A stretch of DNA of 64,000 bases. Origin: Topomyia yanbarensis. Its lineage: Eukaryota > Arthropoda > Insecta > Diptera > Culicidae. This document shows, one piece after another, positions 21,401 through 33,350 of the stretch. The translations under genes and the position numbers were made by a program. The notes under the pieces were generated by a model. It was given only the letters and a program-made list of their open reading frames with translations. It was not told where the DNA came from and searched no databases. The stretch covers positions 396,879,037-396,943,036 of the forward strand of contig NC_080672.1 of the NCBI RefSeq assembly GCF_030247195.1. The letters run 5' to 3'. Position 1 is the first letter of the stretch. Every line of letters starts with the position of its first letter.

Positions 21401-21632
21401 GTTGCTTGGAATGGCAGTGCCTAAAACTTCTTTGAAGACACCATCCTTCTACCATGTCTCATTAAAAAGTTAGGTGAAGCGCCGCCCTAGTGGCGGAGTT
21501 CCGAACTATTTTAATGCAATCATTTGAAGGCCTAGCCACTAAGCATCAACTTTGCAGAAGACACTATACTTCTAAAACGTAACCACGAGGAGTTATAATT
21601 TTTTCCACGTTTTTCCAATTTCCTACCACTGT
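21400..21632. mobile_element. Right-end fragment of a CACAGTGG-type repeat
   Basis: The stretch ends TTTCCTACCACTGTGC, similar to the terminus of the foldback at 11297. It contains GAAGACACCATCCTTCTACC and ATTAAAAAGTTAGGTG, which echo the foldback right arm (AAGACACCAACTTTCTACC). No left terminus was located. Confidence 0.4.
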
Positions 21633-22140
21633 GCACATTTCATGATACTCTATTTCTGAAGGAAATTATAAAGAGAAACCCATACCAAGCTTATGTCCGG
21701 TCAAATCATTCGGCATTTGATTCGGAATACTGAATGAAGTCAGTATGGATTCCAGCTCAAATGCAACAACCGATTCCGAAACCGATTGAGTCGGAATCGG
21801 CTATCATAAGTCAATTTATTGTCTTCTTCGTAATATTTTCCACTCATAAATCAGGTTTTCGCATAAAAAATAGTTGTTTCTACAAATCTGCATCACTAGC
21901 TTATAGGACTTGAGTTTTTTTTTTTTTTTCAAAATCGAGTTGATTTTATTACCGAAAATGAATTCGCCGTATTTTTTTCAAAGAAGTTTTCACCAATCTA
22001 ATGGTTGTAACTTTATCTTAATAAAAAGCAATAGGCCATACTCCTAAAAAATAGATTTTATAAGATTAGAACACTTATCACTGCACATTCCTGCTTTATG
22101 AGCGAAACGAAAAGCTGGCTATACAGTCGCCATGGCGTTA
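21633..22140. other. Intergenic DNA, nothing recognised
   Basis: AT-rich, with a 17-base T-run near 21915; no gene or terminus seen. Confidence 0.5.
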
Positions 22141-22144
22141 TTAA

Positions 22145-22655
22145 CCCATTCATGCCCATGTTGTTTGTGGACAACAACGTTTTTAAACAGCTATGACTTT
22201 TGATTGAGACAAGAATTGCTCGCAAAAACAAGTAAGGCTAATAAATGTGACTATTGCCTTTCATTTGAGCATTAACAGTTACAAGGATCAGCCTTAGAAC
22301 TGAAGTTATTGCAAATAGTCTGACTGGATTCCGATCGAGCAGTGCTGCCAGGAACAGTTTACGTTGGCAACGGAAAATGAATGTTTCATATATCTTCGTT
22401 ATATTTTTGAAAACTGATAAAACTTATCAATTTGGACTGTGTTAGGCTACGTTTTCCATGCAATTGAACTATTGTAAATATTCTAGGAGAATTGTATTGA
22501 GCATAGGAAGGTAAAAATTGAATAGCTTCTAGCACTGCAAGGGAAGCACCTATCTTTATGAAAAACGATTTTTCGTGTATCTTGATCTCACCGTTTTTAA
22601 GGAAAAATAGTTTTGAGACCCTACATGCACTAGAAAAAAGTTGGGCATGAAAGGG
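22145..22655. mobile_element. piggyBac-like MITE, 511 bp
   Basis: TTAA lies on both sides (22141-22144 and 22656-22659). The ends are CCCATTCATGCCCATG and, inverted, CCCTTTCATGCCCAAC. TTAA target duplication plus a CCC-starting TIR is diagnostic of the piggyBac superfamily. There is no coding capacity. Confidence 0.85.
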
Positions 22656-22659
22656 TTAA

Positions 22660-24994
22660 GGGTAAGGGTACATAATTTGTTTTTATACACCAATTACTAA
22701 ACATTTTCCGTTTCAGAGTTATAAGAACTTTTTCGTAAATAAAATGAGTTGTTCAAATAGCATTATCTTCGATTAGGGCACTTAATATTAAATACAGTTG
22801 CTCCCTAGTAATAATTGAGGCTTTAAGGAAGTTTTTGTATACCTTGCAATATTTACTAAAAAAATAGCTTGTTTTTAGTAAAAAGTTTATATAACTTTAT
22901 AACGCAAGAAGCTAGAGGTTCAGTACATTAAGACAAACTGTTCTTCCTCAAAATATCTGAAAGTATTTCTAAATTCATCTTAATGAAAAATCAAATCTGC
23001 AGAAGTTATATAAATAAAATAATTTTTAAATAACACCCCAATTTTGTTTCGGTAAATTTCTTGAAAATGAAAAGTACAAGACATAGAGTTCCAGTCTTCG
23101 ACAAAGTTTTTATAAATTCGATTTTCTACAATTTTATGGAATACTGCGAAACTCTATCACGAACCATTAAAAAGTTAATTTTCTGATATTAATAAATTTA
23201 GAACCATCTTAACCACTATTAAAAATAATAGAACAGTCTTGTAAAGTGCAAAATATTATTATGAGAGCGAAGCTTTATCTTCTATATTATCTACTGTAAA
23301 AGTAGTTACATACTACCAAGGGTCCATTCACGAAATACCAAATTTTTAACATAACTTGTAGCTTTCATTTTTTGCTAACATATCCTTTTGATGTTTTCCA
23401 TAGTTTTTGAAGACTTCTAATACTCTAGCTTCTATTAATCAAAAGGTACAAGTACTTATAATATCAAACATTGATTCTTTGATATCAATTTTGTGAAATT
23501 TTGAAAAATATCGTGCTCGTTATTTTTTGCTCAATTTTATCTCGAATCATAACTTTCTATGTAAGATAGATCGTTCGCAAATCTATCAATTAAATTCTAT
23601 GATTTTGTGAATGCATGGTGAGTTGTGCCTAATATACTAGGAATAATAAACCAGTTCAGAATCTTTGAAGAATATTTTACAATTTTTGTAAACTATTTTA
23701 CGGGCACGCGTTACTAATATAGTAGGAATAATGGATCAGTTCACGAATACATGCATATTTTATGATTTAAATCGTGACTAATATATTAGGAATAATAATA
23801 TTTTTTCAATAATAATATTCCGAGTTTCATGATTATATCCAGACTGTTTCGATTTTGTGAACGAGTTCACAACCACAAAAACCAAATCATAATGTGATAA
23901 ATCACGTATCAGTTCACATCGTATAGTCAGACACTGAATAATGTTCCAAGATCTATGAATGAAAGCACTAGTCAAGTGACTTATGAATAATGGTTATACA
24001 TTTGTGAACTAGCATACACAGTCATAAACTTGTAAACACGTACAGAAAATCGATTTGGTAATGACATGTTGGAAAGCGTGTCTGAAGTTCACAAAATAAA
24101 AACAAATATCTTCACTAATAAAAAAGTAATTGGAAGTTGAAAGTTTGTTTTGAAAAATCACGAACTTTAATATGTCACAGTTCTCCCAACAAAATATCCG
24201 GAACACGGTCATTTTCAAAAAACTGGCCTCGGTTCCTGAAACTAGACGAATTTTGTGATCGTATTCAAAAAACCACATCAAATTTCGTGTGGAACACGGC
24301 TGAGAGCATCATTTTGAAATTTAATATTTTCATTGAAATGGTGCTTGGAAATGTTAACTACACACCAACGCCCCAACGGGGTAAATTAGAAGGAAACATT
24401 GCTCCATAGAACAAAACATTGTTGATGTTTTACCTTGCTCTTTACCTTCGAACGTTACGATATGTAACAATTTTCGATTTATTTATGAAATTAATGAAAT
24501 GTGAACTTCATGCACGACGCGACTGCTCGTGCTATTTTTTACGCGACTTCCGGAAGGATAATGAAAAGTATATGTCAAAACTCGCGTCAAATTGACTTGA
24601 GAGATAAACAGGAGATTGATTGATGGATAGAATTTAAAACCAAAGTCGCACGGCTCGCTCAAAATTGTTTTTTTCGCAAGGATTATAAAAATATTAAACT
24701 AAACCCACTCTGAAGCGGATCCAAAACCGATTTCGACATAAGATCATCCGCCATCACCGCTCAGTTTTCTCAGATAATAAATCTCATCCGTAAGTTATAC
24801 CGAAGTGATTGCCAAACCCCGCCAATTTCGACCGCACTCTACCACTATACTACCCAGTGGTTCAGTAACACCCAAGTAGGCCAAGGCCCATATCAGATAC
24901 ATTGAAACAGCCAAAAAGTACCAAAACAGAAGACATAAAAAATCAGTCATCAGTACACCTCCACTTCACAGCTGGAAAGAAACAACAACCGTCA
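22660..24994. other. AT-rich intergenic or intronic DNA with degenerate direct repeats
   Basis: CTAATATACTAGGAATAATA-type motifs recur near 23629, 23713 and 23778 with GTTCA-containing spacers. The plus and minus frames at 24009-24409 have no recognised domain. If the 25001-25361 exon is read leftward, this region would be its intron. Confidence 0.45.
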
Positions 24995-25000
24995 ACCTAC
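24995..25000 (-). other. Probable splice donor of the NRF exon
   Basis: On the minus strand GCTGAAGG is followed by GTAGGT, a near-consensus donor. It falls exactly where conservation with the NRF family would require a codon for a residue after WALK. Confidence 0.5.
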
Positions 25001-25361
25001 CCTTCAGCGCCCAGATCTCCTTCTGCTGAATCCCCTCGTATATCTGCTGCAGCTCACTGTAGCACAGTTCCGACAGCTCGTCACGCTCGGCTATCGAAAT
25101 CAACCCGTAGATAACCGAGGTGTGCTTCAGAATCTCCTTCTGGCGCAGAACTCGACTACCACCGGTGACCAGGTGTTCTTCGATCGTGTCCTCCTGGTGG
25201 CAGTACTTGCCCGTACACGATCGGTTCTGTACACGGTGGGAGTGACGATACCCAACGGTTCCATTGCTGCTTCTGCCGGACACCGGCGATGATGCCATAA
25301 GGACCACGGCAATGACGATTGAGAGCACGCTCGTCATGGATGCGAAACGGATTGAGGTCAT
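25001..25361 (-). CDS. First coding exon of an NRF-domain (nose resistant to fluoxetine) family gene, partial
   Basis: ATG at 25361 starts MTSIRFASMTSVLSIVIAVV, a clear signal peptide ending near SPVSG. A spacer of about 70 residues follows, then ELCYSELQQIYEGIQQKEIW and ALK. This matches the start of the NRF domain (C..QL..L..GL...E.WALK.(F/L)D). These proteins pair an extracellular NRF domain with a multi-pass acyltransferase-3 region and are implicated in lipid handling or drug uptake in worms and flies. The frame is open past WALKG, but a good splice donor (GGTAGGT) begins at 25000, so the exon ends at 25001 in phase 1. I found no second exon leftward in the window. Codon use and GC content are higher than in the surrounding repeats, which supports a host gene. 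Confidence 0.65.
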
Positions 25362-26700
25362 TTTTTCACCTTTTGCTTCACCAATTGTTGATTATCGTTG
25401 GCAATTCACCTATTTTTTGTTTCACTTCTCCTCGGCTGCTCACTATATTGCACTCACCGCAAAATCAGCTGCTGAGATGAATCACTTCATAACATCATTG
25501 CACTTTTCGCCTCCTTCTTGAGACCATGCAAAGACCCTCAACGAAACACCGTGGCACAGTGCACTCGAAAATGAACGAAAACAGAGGAAAAAAAACAATC
25601 TTACGAGTCAGCCGGAACAGGCTTCTTTCATTGAGTAATACTGTTTCACGAGTATTTTTTTTATCGTTTCACTTCTCTCCTGCTAGCAACCCAAATTTGG
25701 CTTGCTTCTTTACGTAATATTTATTATCACCTCTCCGCCGGTAACACGCGAAATAATACGTTGGGTCACAAGAAAAAACGGTCAAATAAACGCCTAAACA
25801 CCTTCGATGAAGCCAAGTCAAATTTTGGCACACTTCGAAGCTCACGCGACTCCCAACTGCACACAGGATTTTTTCTACACTCGTCAAAACTTTTTGGCGC
25901 ACAAACGCTTGTCGAGGTATGATCGAAAAAACACTACACTATTCAGCACTTTACGTTAGTCACTCACCCGTTTGAATTTGCGTCCCGATCTACGATCTAT
26001 CAACTCAGCATTCGTCTGCAGCAGACGATGCAGATCGCACGATTATGAGGGCACTCCCCGAAAAATGTCAAACGAGCATCAGGCCACGAAAAGCCTTGAA
26101 AGATGACGGACCACACAACAGCCAACGGTCGGTCAAATGAACCAAAACCAACAAAAAAACGCGTGTGCACTGCTTCGACGCGAAACCTATAATGAACGAT
26201 CGCACGATGCTGAAGATGACTTCTACCGGCAACACCTGACTATGATCATATGCTAATCGAACCTGAGCGCGACTTCGCTAGACAACAGTGACCAAAGACC
26301 ACCGTCGCGGTCGACGGGTGCAAAGCGAATAAACCTACACTGCTGTGTGACACCGTAACCCGATGACGATGGTTATGGTAATGATGAAGGTAGTACCTAC
26401 CGACATCGGACCCGCCGATACTCCAAAACTTACACTGTGCTGTCGTAATTGCAGGCCAGTCGAGCGATGCGAGATCAACCCCCAAAATAAACGAGCCCGC
26501 GCCCGGAGCGTGTAAACTTGAGCATAAAACATAACAATGTACGGAGCGAAGCAAAATCGAACATCCAATCGGTGGGTTTGGTTTCTGCGCGCCAAAGCGA
26601 AAGCTCGGCTCGTTCGCGCTCTCCCGCTTTTGCTCTCGTTCTTAGGGAGCTTTGTTGAAATGGTGAGAGAGCTGTTACTCCTCTTGCAGAAACGTTCTAT
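25362..26700 (-). promoter_or_regulatory. Presumed 5' UTR and promoter region of the NRF gene
   Basis: The 1.3 kb upstream of the start codon is clearly more GC-rich than its surroundings and free of recognisable transposons. It is rich in CTCTC/GAGAG and CGAAAGC-type motifs near 26540-26660, as is common in insect promoters. No convincing TATA box or initiator was singled out. The short frames at 25526-26703 are not supported as genes. Confidence 0.35.
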
Positions 26701-27347
26701 CAAGTGATGCCAGATATATCATTGTACTTATTATTCTACTGTGTGTTATGAAAGGATAGGAAAATCAGTAGCACGAACTCGTTTGCGAACGATTATGAGT
26801 TAGTAAGGGAGTTGTACTAGTTCATTAAATTTTCACCGACAAATAAACGTACCACATGGATCAAAAAAATGCGTCAGATGTTGTGTTTGAAGTTTTTAGC
26901 CCGCTTATTTTCATAAAGTTACTACGAGAGACCTAATTGACCGTTTTTAACGAACTAATCAGCAACAAACTTGTCATAAGACAAAGATTCGTGAATTTTT
27001 CCTATCCAAAAAAATTAAATTTGTATATTTTTTAAAACAATTGTTTAAAAAACTGAAACAAAAAAGCGATCTGCGCCTCTTTTTTGTTCAAAAAAATACC
27101 ACATATGCTACTTTTAGTACCTAACAACATGACGTCGAGAAAAAAATAGCCCACGATTTGTAACTAAATTATTCCACACCGAACGGATTGAAAGCGTACA
27201 CAGCTTGCGTTGCGGCGACTCCACATGGACCAACATGTCTGTTGCAGATTTTGTCGCATTACCAAGGAATTAGTATATGGAAGCGCGGCATGCAAGCGCG
27301 GCAAACCTTTATTCAGCCTACAGCTTTGAATTCAATGTGATGACATA
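26701..27347. other. Intergenic DNA, nothing recognised
   Basis: AT-rich with no termini or coding frames of note. Confidence 0.5.
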
Positions 27348-27437
27348 TACACGGAAAAAAAAAACAAATAAGTCCTTTTAACTTAAATTTAGATCGTTTT
27401 GAGTTTTGCGTCGCTTTCGCACTTATTAGTGTTGTCA

Positions 27438-27481
<44 letters not shown>

Positions 27482-27729
27482 CGACTCAGTCGAGGCCTTC
27501 CATGGAATAAGGACTTTTGAGTTGTTTGAGGTATACTCAAAAATAGGTAGATTCAACTTAAATTTAGGCATATTTAACTTAAAGTTGAGTATAAAAAACC
27601 TGTCAATGAGTTGTGGTTTTTACCGTTTACAGGGAAACTACCTTCAACACGGTTTACCTAATTTGACCTTATTCCACGATTCCCCGAGATTGAGTTAAAA
27701 GAGCTTTGGTCGCTTTTCGTATCCGTGTA
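27348..27729. mobile_element. 382-bp TIR element of TACACGGA type
   Basis: The left end TACACGGAAAAAAAA and the inverted right end TACACGGATACGAAAAGC share TACACGGA. Inside both, CTTTTAACTYAA occurs in inverted positions. CATA lies outside both ends, so the duplication is CATA, or TA if the terminus starts at CACGG. A GA microsatellite at 27443-27479 is internal. Confidence 0.6.
27443..27479. repeat. (AG)n microsatellite
   Basis: About eighteen uninterrupted AG dinucleotides. The serine/leucine or glutamate/arginine frames read through it are artefacts. Confidence 0.95.
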
Positions 27730-28619
27730 CATATTTATACATCAATCGATTGCTATTAATACAGGCTACAATATATGGAAAGAATTTATTTGAAATATGT
27801 TGTCGGGTTAAATTATAAGGTATTGGTTAAATGAGTAAAAATTCTTAATTTCTTCGTATTTCTATGATCTTTTGGATTATTTTCAAGGAATTTCAAAAAA
27901 CGTTCTTCCATAATGGCGCCACTGATATATGCAAAGGTATACGGGGGATAGCCACTAGTGAAAAATTGTTCCCGAGCCTGACGGATAATCCTGTTGCAAA
28001 TGAGTGGTCGGGACCGTGTATTAATGGTGGCGTTAGCAAAATTGGCCGCTAGATTTTTTTATGGAATTTTCTCATAGTGTTATGTCTGTTAGTCTGTGAT
28101 ATTATGGCCAATAAAAATTTTTCGAAGTGCCCATCTGGATTTGGTTTTACAATGCCACGTACTTCCAAAAAAATAGATCTTCCATCGAAATTGCGGTATC
28201 ACCTAATTTGGGTGGCCCGTTTGAGAAATTTTGACTCTACATAGGGCAGTAGTAAAATCACAATTTTCAAACTCAATACAATTTTTTTCAGAATGATCAC
28301 CTTCGCCATTTTTTTAAAACATGCCTTCTCTTTGAAATGGAAGAAAAAGATTTTTTTTTTTCGTTTGCCCCAACTTTAGATATAAATATTTTTTAAGGAC
28401 CTATTTTTTATTTAATATTGTTAAAAACTTCGGTTTAGAAGGGATATCTGGATTGTTCTATGATGAGAAAAATTATCTCGATGAGCTTTAAAAATTGTCT
28501 GAAGACACCGTTTACGAGAAATTATATAATAAAAAAAAGTTGCAGCAAAAAACAGTTTTCGTTAGGAACACACTAAGTTGTTCAGTTAAAATAGCTATAA
28601 AATGAAAACCTTTTGAGAA
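27730..28619. other. Intergenic DNA, nothing recognised
   Basis: AT-rich with short frames only. Confidence 0.5.
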
Positions 28620-28960
28620 CCAGTCAAAAGTTTAAGTTCACCCTACAATGTTAATGTAATATTCAAAAAGCTATGGTTTTCTTCACTTATTGCTATTAAT
28701 TATTATTATTTATGATTTCTTTTCGACGCATTTCTCTACGATAGATGTAGTATATATGTTTATACTTACCCTTTAATAAAGAAAAAAATTTAAAAAAAAA
28801 CAATTTGGAATATAATTTTTGGAGTGAGAGTGATTGTTAGCGTGTAGCAACGTGATATAGTCAAGACGCACGTGGTTGACAAATTCTACTGAGAAACCCA
28901 CTCAATTACGTAAAATAAAAAAAAAAAAAGCAAGTGAGCTTAAACTTTTGACCGGTAGTG
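28620..28960. mobile_element. Tc1-like MITE, about 340 bp
   Basis: The left end CCAGTCAAAAGTTTAAGTTC and the inverted right end CACTACCGGTCAAAAGTTTA share the GTCAAAAGTTTAAG core typical of Tc1-like termini. The left end lacks the outer CACTAC bases, so it is slightly truncated. No transposase. Confidence 0.65.
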
Positions 28961-29627
28961 TGTCCAAAAGAGGATAATATAATATTCATAAGATTAGGGG
29001 GAGGGGATCAGTTTAGGTGGGTCACTTTTTTATCTTTAGAGGGATTGATTCCATTTTATTAAAGTTAGTGAAAGGGGAGGGGGGTTAATTTGGGCTGTTT
29101 TAACGAATAGTAGTACTGTTGGGCCTTTCCTAAAGAGATTATATACTGAACAACTATTAACTATCAACTTGTTACTAGAAAAGACAGGAAAGTGGCATTT
29201 TTGGGAAGATATTGAAGAAGCGGGGGGGGGGGGTGAATCCCTATATCTGGGTATCAGAGACATGGAAGAAAGGGTGACAAAGCTGACAGGGGGAAATAGA
29301 TATTACTTTCAGTTTCCGGCATCAGAAAATCAACGGTAAGGATTGCAGACTTTGACTGTTTTCATCAGGAAGTACTGGGACGCCGGGCGGTCGTTCTCGA
29401 GCCGGCAAGGGTTCCTCCAGACGATTTCGTAGTCGGTTTAAACGTGGATTGGCAACACACCGCGGTGCGCGTGTGATGTTTGTTTTGTAGGTCCCGTGTT
29501 TGTTGACTCAGTCGACAGAGATGTTTCGTGATGGATGGAAGTCACGTTAAACCACCGTTGATGTATGGTATACACGGAAGAGGGCACTTCTGAGAATGAT
29601 AAGAAAAATACTACGAGCAATCAAATC
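28961..29627. other. Intergenic DNA with G-runs
   Basis: Homopolymer G-runs occur near 29077-29090 and 29222-29233. There is no gene. The frames at 29036-29263 and 29438-29620 are not supported. Confidence 0.45.
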
Positions 29628-29768
29628 TGTATATTGACGGTTCTTAGGAAGCTGTGTACGAGGGACATGTAGAGAATATCGCGGCTTGCCAGTACATCTC
29701 GAATAGAGACATTGGGTGATCTTCATCGGGCCCGTAGGGAATCCAATAGTTGAGATCCGGCAGAAAAG
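29628..29768 (-). pseudogene. C-terminal end of the decayed LINE ORF2
   Basis: On the minus strand GSQLLDSLRAR and then VLASRDILYMSLVHSFLRTV lead to a stop. This matches the C terminus of the intact LINE ORF2 at 51590 (SQLVDSL, ILAYRDPLYMELIYHFLKTA). It is the downstream part of the copy at 31090-33350, separated from it by the TIR element 29771-31087. One in-frame stop is present. Confidence 0.8.
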
Positions 29769-29770
29769 TA

Positions 29771-31087
29771 AGGGAAACCGAGGAGATTTGAAACAGAAGA
29801 GAGTTGAAACAGTGCCCATTACTTGTGAAACAGTACCGTTAAGGATTCAACAATAATGCATTTATTTTATTTATATCGTGCCCACAAATCCTCCAATACA
29901 CGCTAACTACGTTAAATGAGTGGTTGAGTATTTACGGTAAACACAAACAACGAACAAAAGTGAGTTTTCATTATATTATTAACTTTGGTATAAATAGGAT
30001 ATTAAGTGATGTTTTATCATGAAAATATCATTATTATGTAGTCTTACAGTTAACATTTATGAAGTGTATGCATTTTTTTTTCTATCTATGCAATGTATAA
30101 ATTGTAAATTTTGGATCAAGCCTTACTTCTCGACCCAGGGGAGTTGAAATACCTTGTTTCAATTCTCCTCGATGTTGAACTTCTAGTCTTATGGTAATGA
30201 TATAATCACATCAACGTTCCTGAACTAATAAAAATAATCAAGATTATTCTTTCCTGAATTGACAACAGTGGTCAACATTCTCAACTTAATGGTTCTAGGT
30301 TATTTATAACCTCGGAATATTCATTTGATCTAATTATTTACTCCTATCAGCCTTTGAAGCTTGGAGCGAAGTGACCATAATTCAAAATAAACCAAATACT
30401 ACCGGTATGGATACCAAATTATCTGTTTTCATAAGCCCGTATCTTTTGTAGTCATAAATAGTATTACTGGTCATATCAAATGTTTTTAAGAATGCAAAAT
30501 GTATTAGGGAAAGCGGATGGAAAATATTACATAACTAAATATATAAAAAATGGGTGTCAAATTTCTTGATTATACAGTTATAGTCAATTAGTGGTTATGT
30601 AAAGTATCTTACTATTATTACTGTTGAGATCAGTGCATAAATTCCTGCATTTGAAACCAAAATCTAACATTAATTTTCAGAACAAGTGTCAGTTTATACG
30701 TAGATATACACTGTGAAAAATAATGATACGAATGCATGTCATTTTAAGGAATTATCTTAGTGTGAACGAATAAAAATGACACAATTGTAACATTTAATGC
30801 TTTAGAAAGCGTTTTGATAATATTTAAAATAATTGGTTACTTGTTTCAACTCACATTGATTACTGTTTCAACTTACCTCGGTATGAGGAGAGTTGAAACA
30901 AAGAGAACACTGTTACAAAAATCAATATATTGATGCTTTGTTATTGATTTATACCAGTTATTCTGGCGTAATTTGATAAAGCATAAACAGAAGAAGGAAA
31001 TTTAAAAATAAGCAATCATAGAACGACAGTTTTTGTCGATTTATCTAACAAAAACGATAAATTGTTTCAACCCTCCTCGGTCTCCCC
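29771..31087. mobile_element. 1317-bp TIR element inserted in the decayed LINE
   Basis: The left end AGGGAAACCGAGGAGATTTG and the inverted right end GGGGAGACCGAGGAGGGTTG match closely. TA flanks both (29769-29770 and 31088-31089), suggesting a Tc1/mariner-type duplication. GTTTCAAYTCTCCTC-like motifs recur inside in both orientations, for example near 30165 and 30885. LINE ORF2 coding sequence lies on both sides. No transposase was found. Confidence 0.8.
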
Positions 31088-31089
31088 TA

Positions 31090-33350
31090 CTCGGCACATG
31101 CCCAGACAATATATTCAATAGTGATCTTGTGACTGCAAATGAACCGAATGAAATCTTGACCCACATCCATTCCTCTGAACCAAGGTTTCGTTGATACCTT
31201 CGGTATGATAGAATGTAGCCACCATCCTCCACGATGTCTAGCAACTTTCTAGCGTCCTCCAACGAGAGATATTGAAAAAAATCATTGAAGCGGATTAATC
31301 TTTCGTAGATGTCATCTTCTCAAGTGCCTGTCTTAGCTAAAATGTTAGTTTCTCCATTAACCGGGATGGAGCAATGCGAGGGGACCCAAACTAAGGTAAT
31401 CTTGTATGATTTTACAGACAAGGCACGCAGAAGCTCCCATTTTTCCCATAAAATAAGTGATCTACTTTATAGGTTTCATCGAACGGAGAGCTTCTATTGA
31501 GCTCAAGCTGTCCGAGATAATAAGGTGATAATCGGTGGGCAGAGTATCAATAATAAATGATTAAATATACCGAGACCAGTGAAACCTTTGAGACTTAAAC
31601 CGTCGGTGTGAAACATCTTGTTGCAGTCAACTTCTCGAAATTTATTATTAAAGATGTTTGGGATCACTGGCGGCCGTATATGATCCGGAAATTCCATGAA
31701 TCTCATCTTTCATGAATGTGTTGAAGAAGACAGTTGAATCAGAAGCATGGGGGAGATCAACACGGTTGGGATAATATGAATAAAGAATGATATTTTGTGC
31801 CATATAACCAAAGCACAAGGACATAAATCGGCTTTGAGAATTGAACTCGACAAGCCTCTCGAAATTTGCAATTACTAACAAGTTCAAGATATCGCATTGG
31901 ATGAGCAATCGATATGAGAGGTCCCGATTTTTCAGCGGAAGGACGCCCAGCAGCACTTCTAGACTCATCGTATGGGTCGAGTGCATGCAACCCAAAGCAA
32001 TCATTTGTTGCAATAGTTACACTCATTAATCTAAGCTGTAATTACGATGGTTCACGCTACCGAAAATACGACCAGCTCGGTCGATACTCATCTAGAGGGC
32101 CCAAGCAGACAAATTTCCCAAGGTATCTTGCAATGGATCTTGCAAATCGACAGATTTGGGACATGTAATAGAGACCACGCCGTCATCTGCAAGCTGTCTT
32201 AGTATGCAGGAATTGACAAGACATTCGACAATGTCATTCACGTAAGAGTTGTAGAGAAGGGCGCTTAGACATGAGCCCTAGGAAAGGCCCATGTAGCTAA
32301 TTCGTGATGTCCATAAATCACCATGCGAAAAATGCATGTGTTTTTCAGACAACTTTAGCAAAAAGTTGTTTAGAGTCGGCGAAAGACCATGCTGGTGCAG
32401 CTTCTTAGAATGAATGTTGATATAAACTGAGTGAAAAGCCCTCTTGATATTCAAGAAAACTTATGCCACCTGCTCTTTGCTAGCATAGGCCATTTGAATT
32501 TCTGTTGAGAACAACGCAAGACAATTGTTCGTCCCTGTGTCTGACAGTAAACCATCCATTCGACCCTATTTTCGAGGCGGGATATGATCATTTTCTCGAA
32601 CAACTTTCGGATACAGGACAGCATTGCAATCGGTCGATACGAGTTGTAGTCGGAGGCTGGTTTTCCTGGTTTTTGGATGGCGATGACCTTCACTTGCCTC
32701 TAATCTTGAGGGACGATGTCTCCCTCAAGAAATTTATTAAATAACTTCAACAAGAGTACGCGTGCGTGAGCTCGCGTTTGGCGTGTATTTAGTCTGAGTG
32801 GATTCGATTTGAATGTATATCGCGGACGCGTAGCTCTAACAGTCAATATTGCGTGTGAGGTTAAATGATACATTGATTGTATTTGGTGGCCCTGGGTCGT
32901 TATCATTAGTAATTACAAATGGAAAATGGTCACTACCGTTTGGATCAGCGATTTTCTTCCACATGCAATGTAACCACAGCAATATCGAGCAGAGGGACAA
33001 GCCTAAACCAATTGGGGCGCTGAGAGAGCAGAAAGTGCGGAAGGAACTCCGCAATATCGTAAAGCCATCGGTGACCAACTGAGACTCTTAGGAGGTCATG
33101 TAGGTAGAAGCAATACAAATGCCTTCAATTCTAGTTTAATAAGCGACAACTTCAATGCATGGTGCCGAGGGAGTACTCTTCCGTAAGAGTCCTCTCGATT
33201 CAACCGAATAATTTAAAAATCGTGGAAGTTTAAGTAATTCATGTTTCGCATAATCCAAATGCATCGCATTTCAAATTACACAGTACTATAGTGATTTTTT
33301 ACTTTTCAAGAGATCTATTATAGGTTATAGGACTCTTCAAATACAATACA
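31090..33350 (-). pseudogene. Decayed copy of the intact LINE family, ORF2 portion
   Basis: Reading leftward from about 33350, the minus strand shows ORF2 segments in order. Endonuclease: an RLDRDTPYGG-like motif near 33190, IEVVAY near 33150 and NGSDHFPFVI near 32935. Reverse transcriptase: VKVIAIQKPGKPASDYNSYR near 32670 and LADDGVVSIT near 32180. Then ALGCMHSTHTMSLEVL near 31970. RNase H: TLVWVPSHCSI near 31370, ending SGHVPS at 31095. Compared with the intact copy at 46-52 kb it has internal deletions, several frameshifts and stops, and no ORF1. Similarity is high enough to call it the same family. The 3' end continues at 29628-29768 beyond a TIR insertion. Confidence 0.85.

Noticed and set aside
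26246..26703. Minus frames upstream of the NRF exon as genes
   Set aside because: They overlap each other in different frames, lack domains and fall in the presumed promoter region.
27389..27571. Serine/leucine-rich and glutamate/arginine-rich frames
   Set aside because: They are translations of an AG microsatellite.
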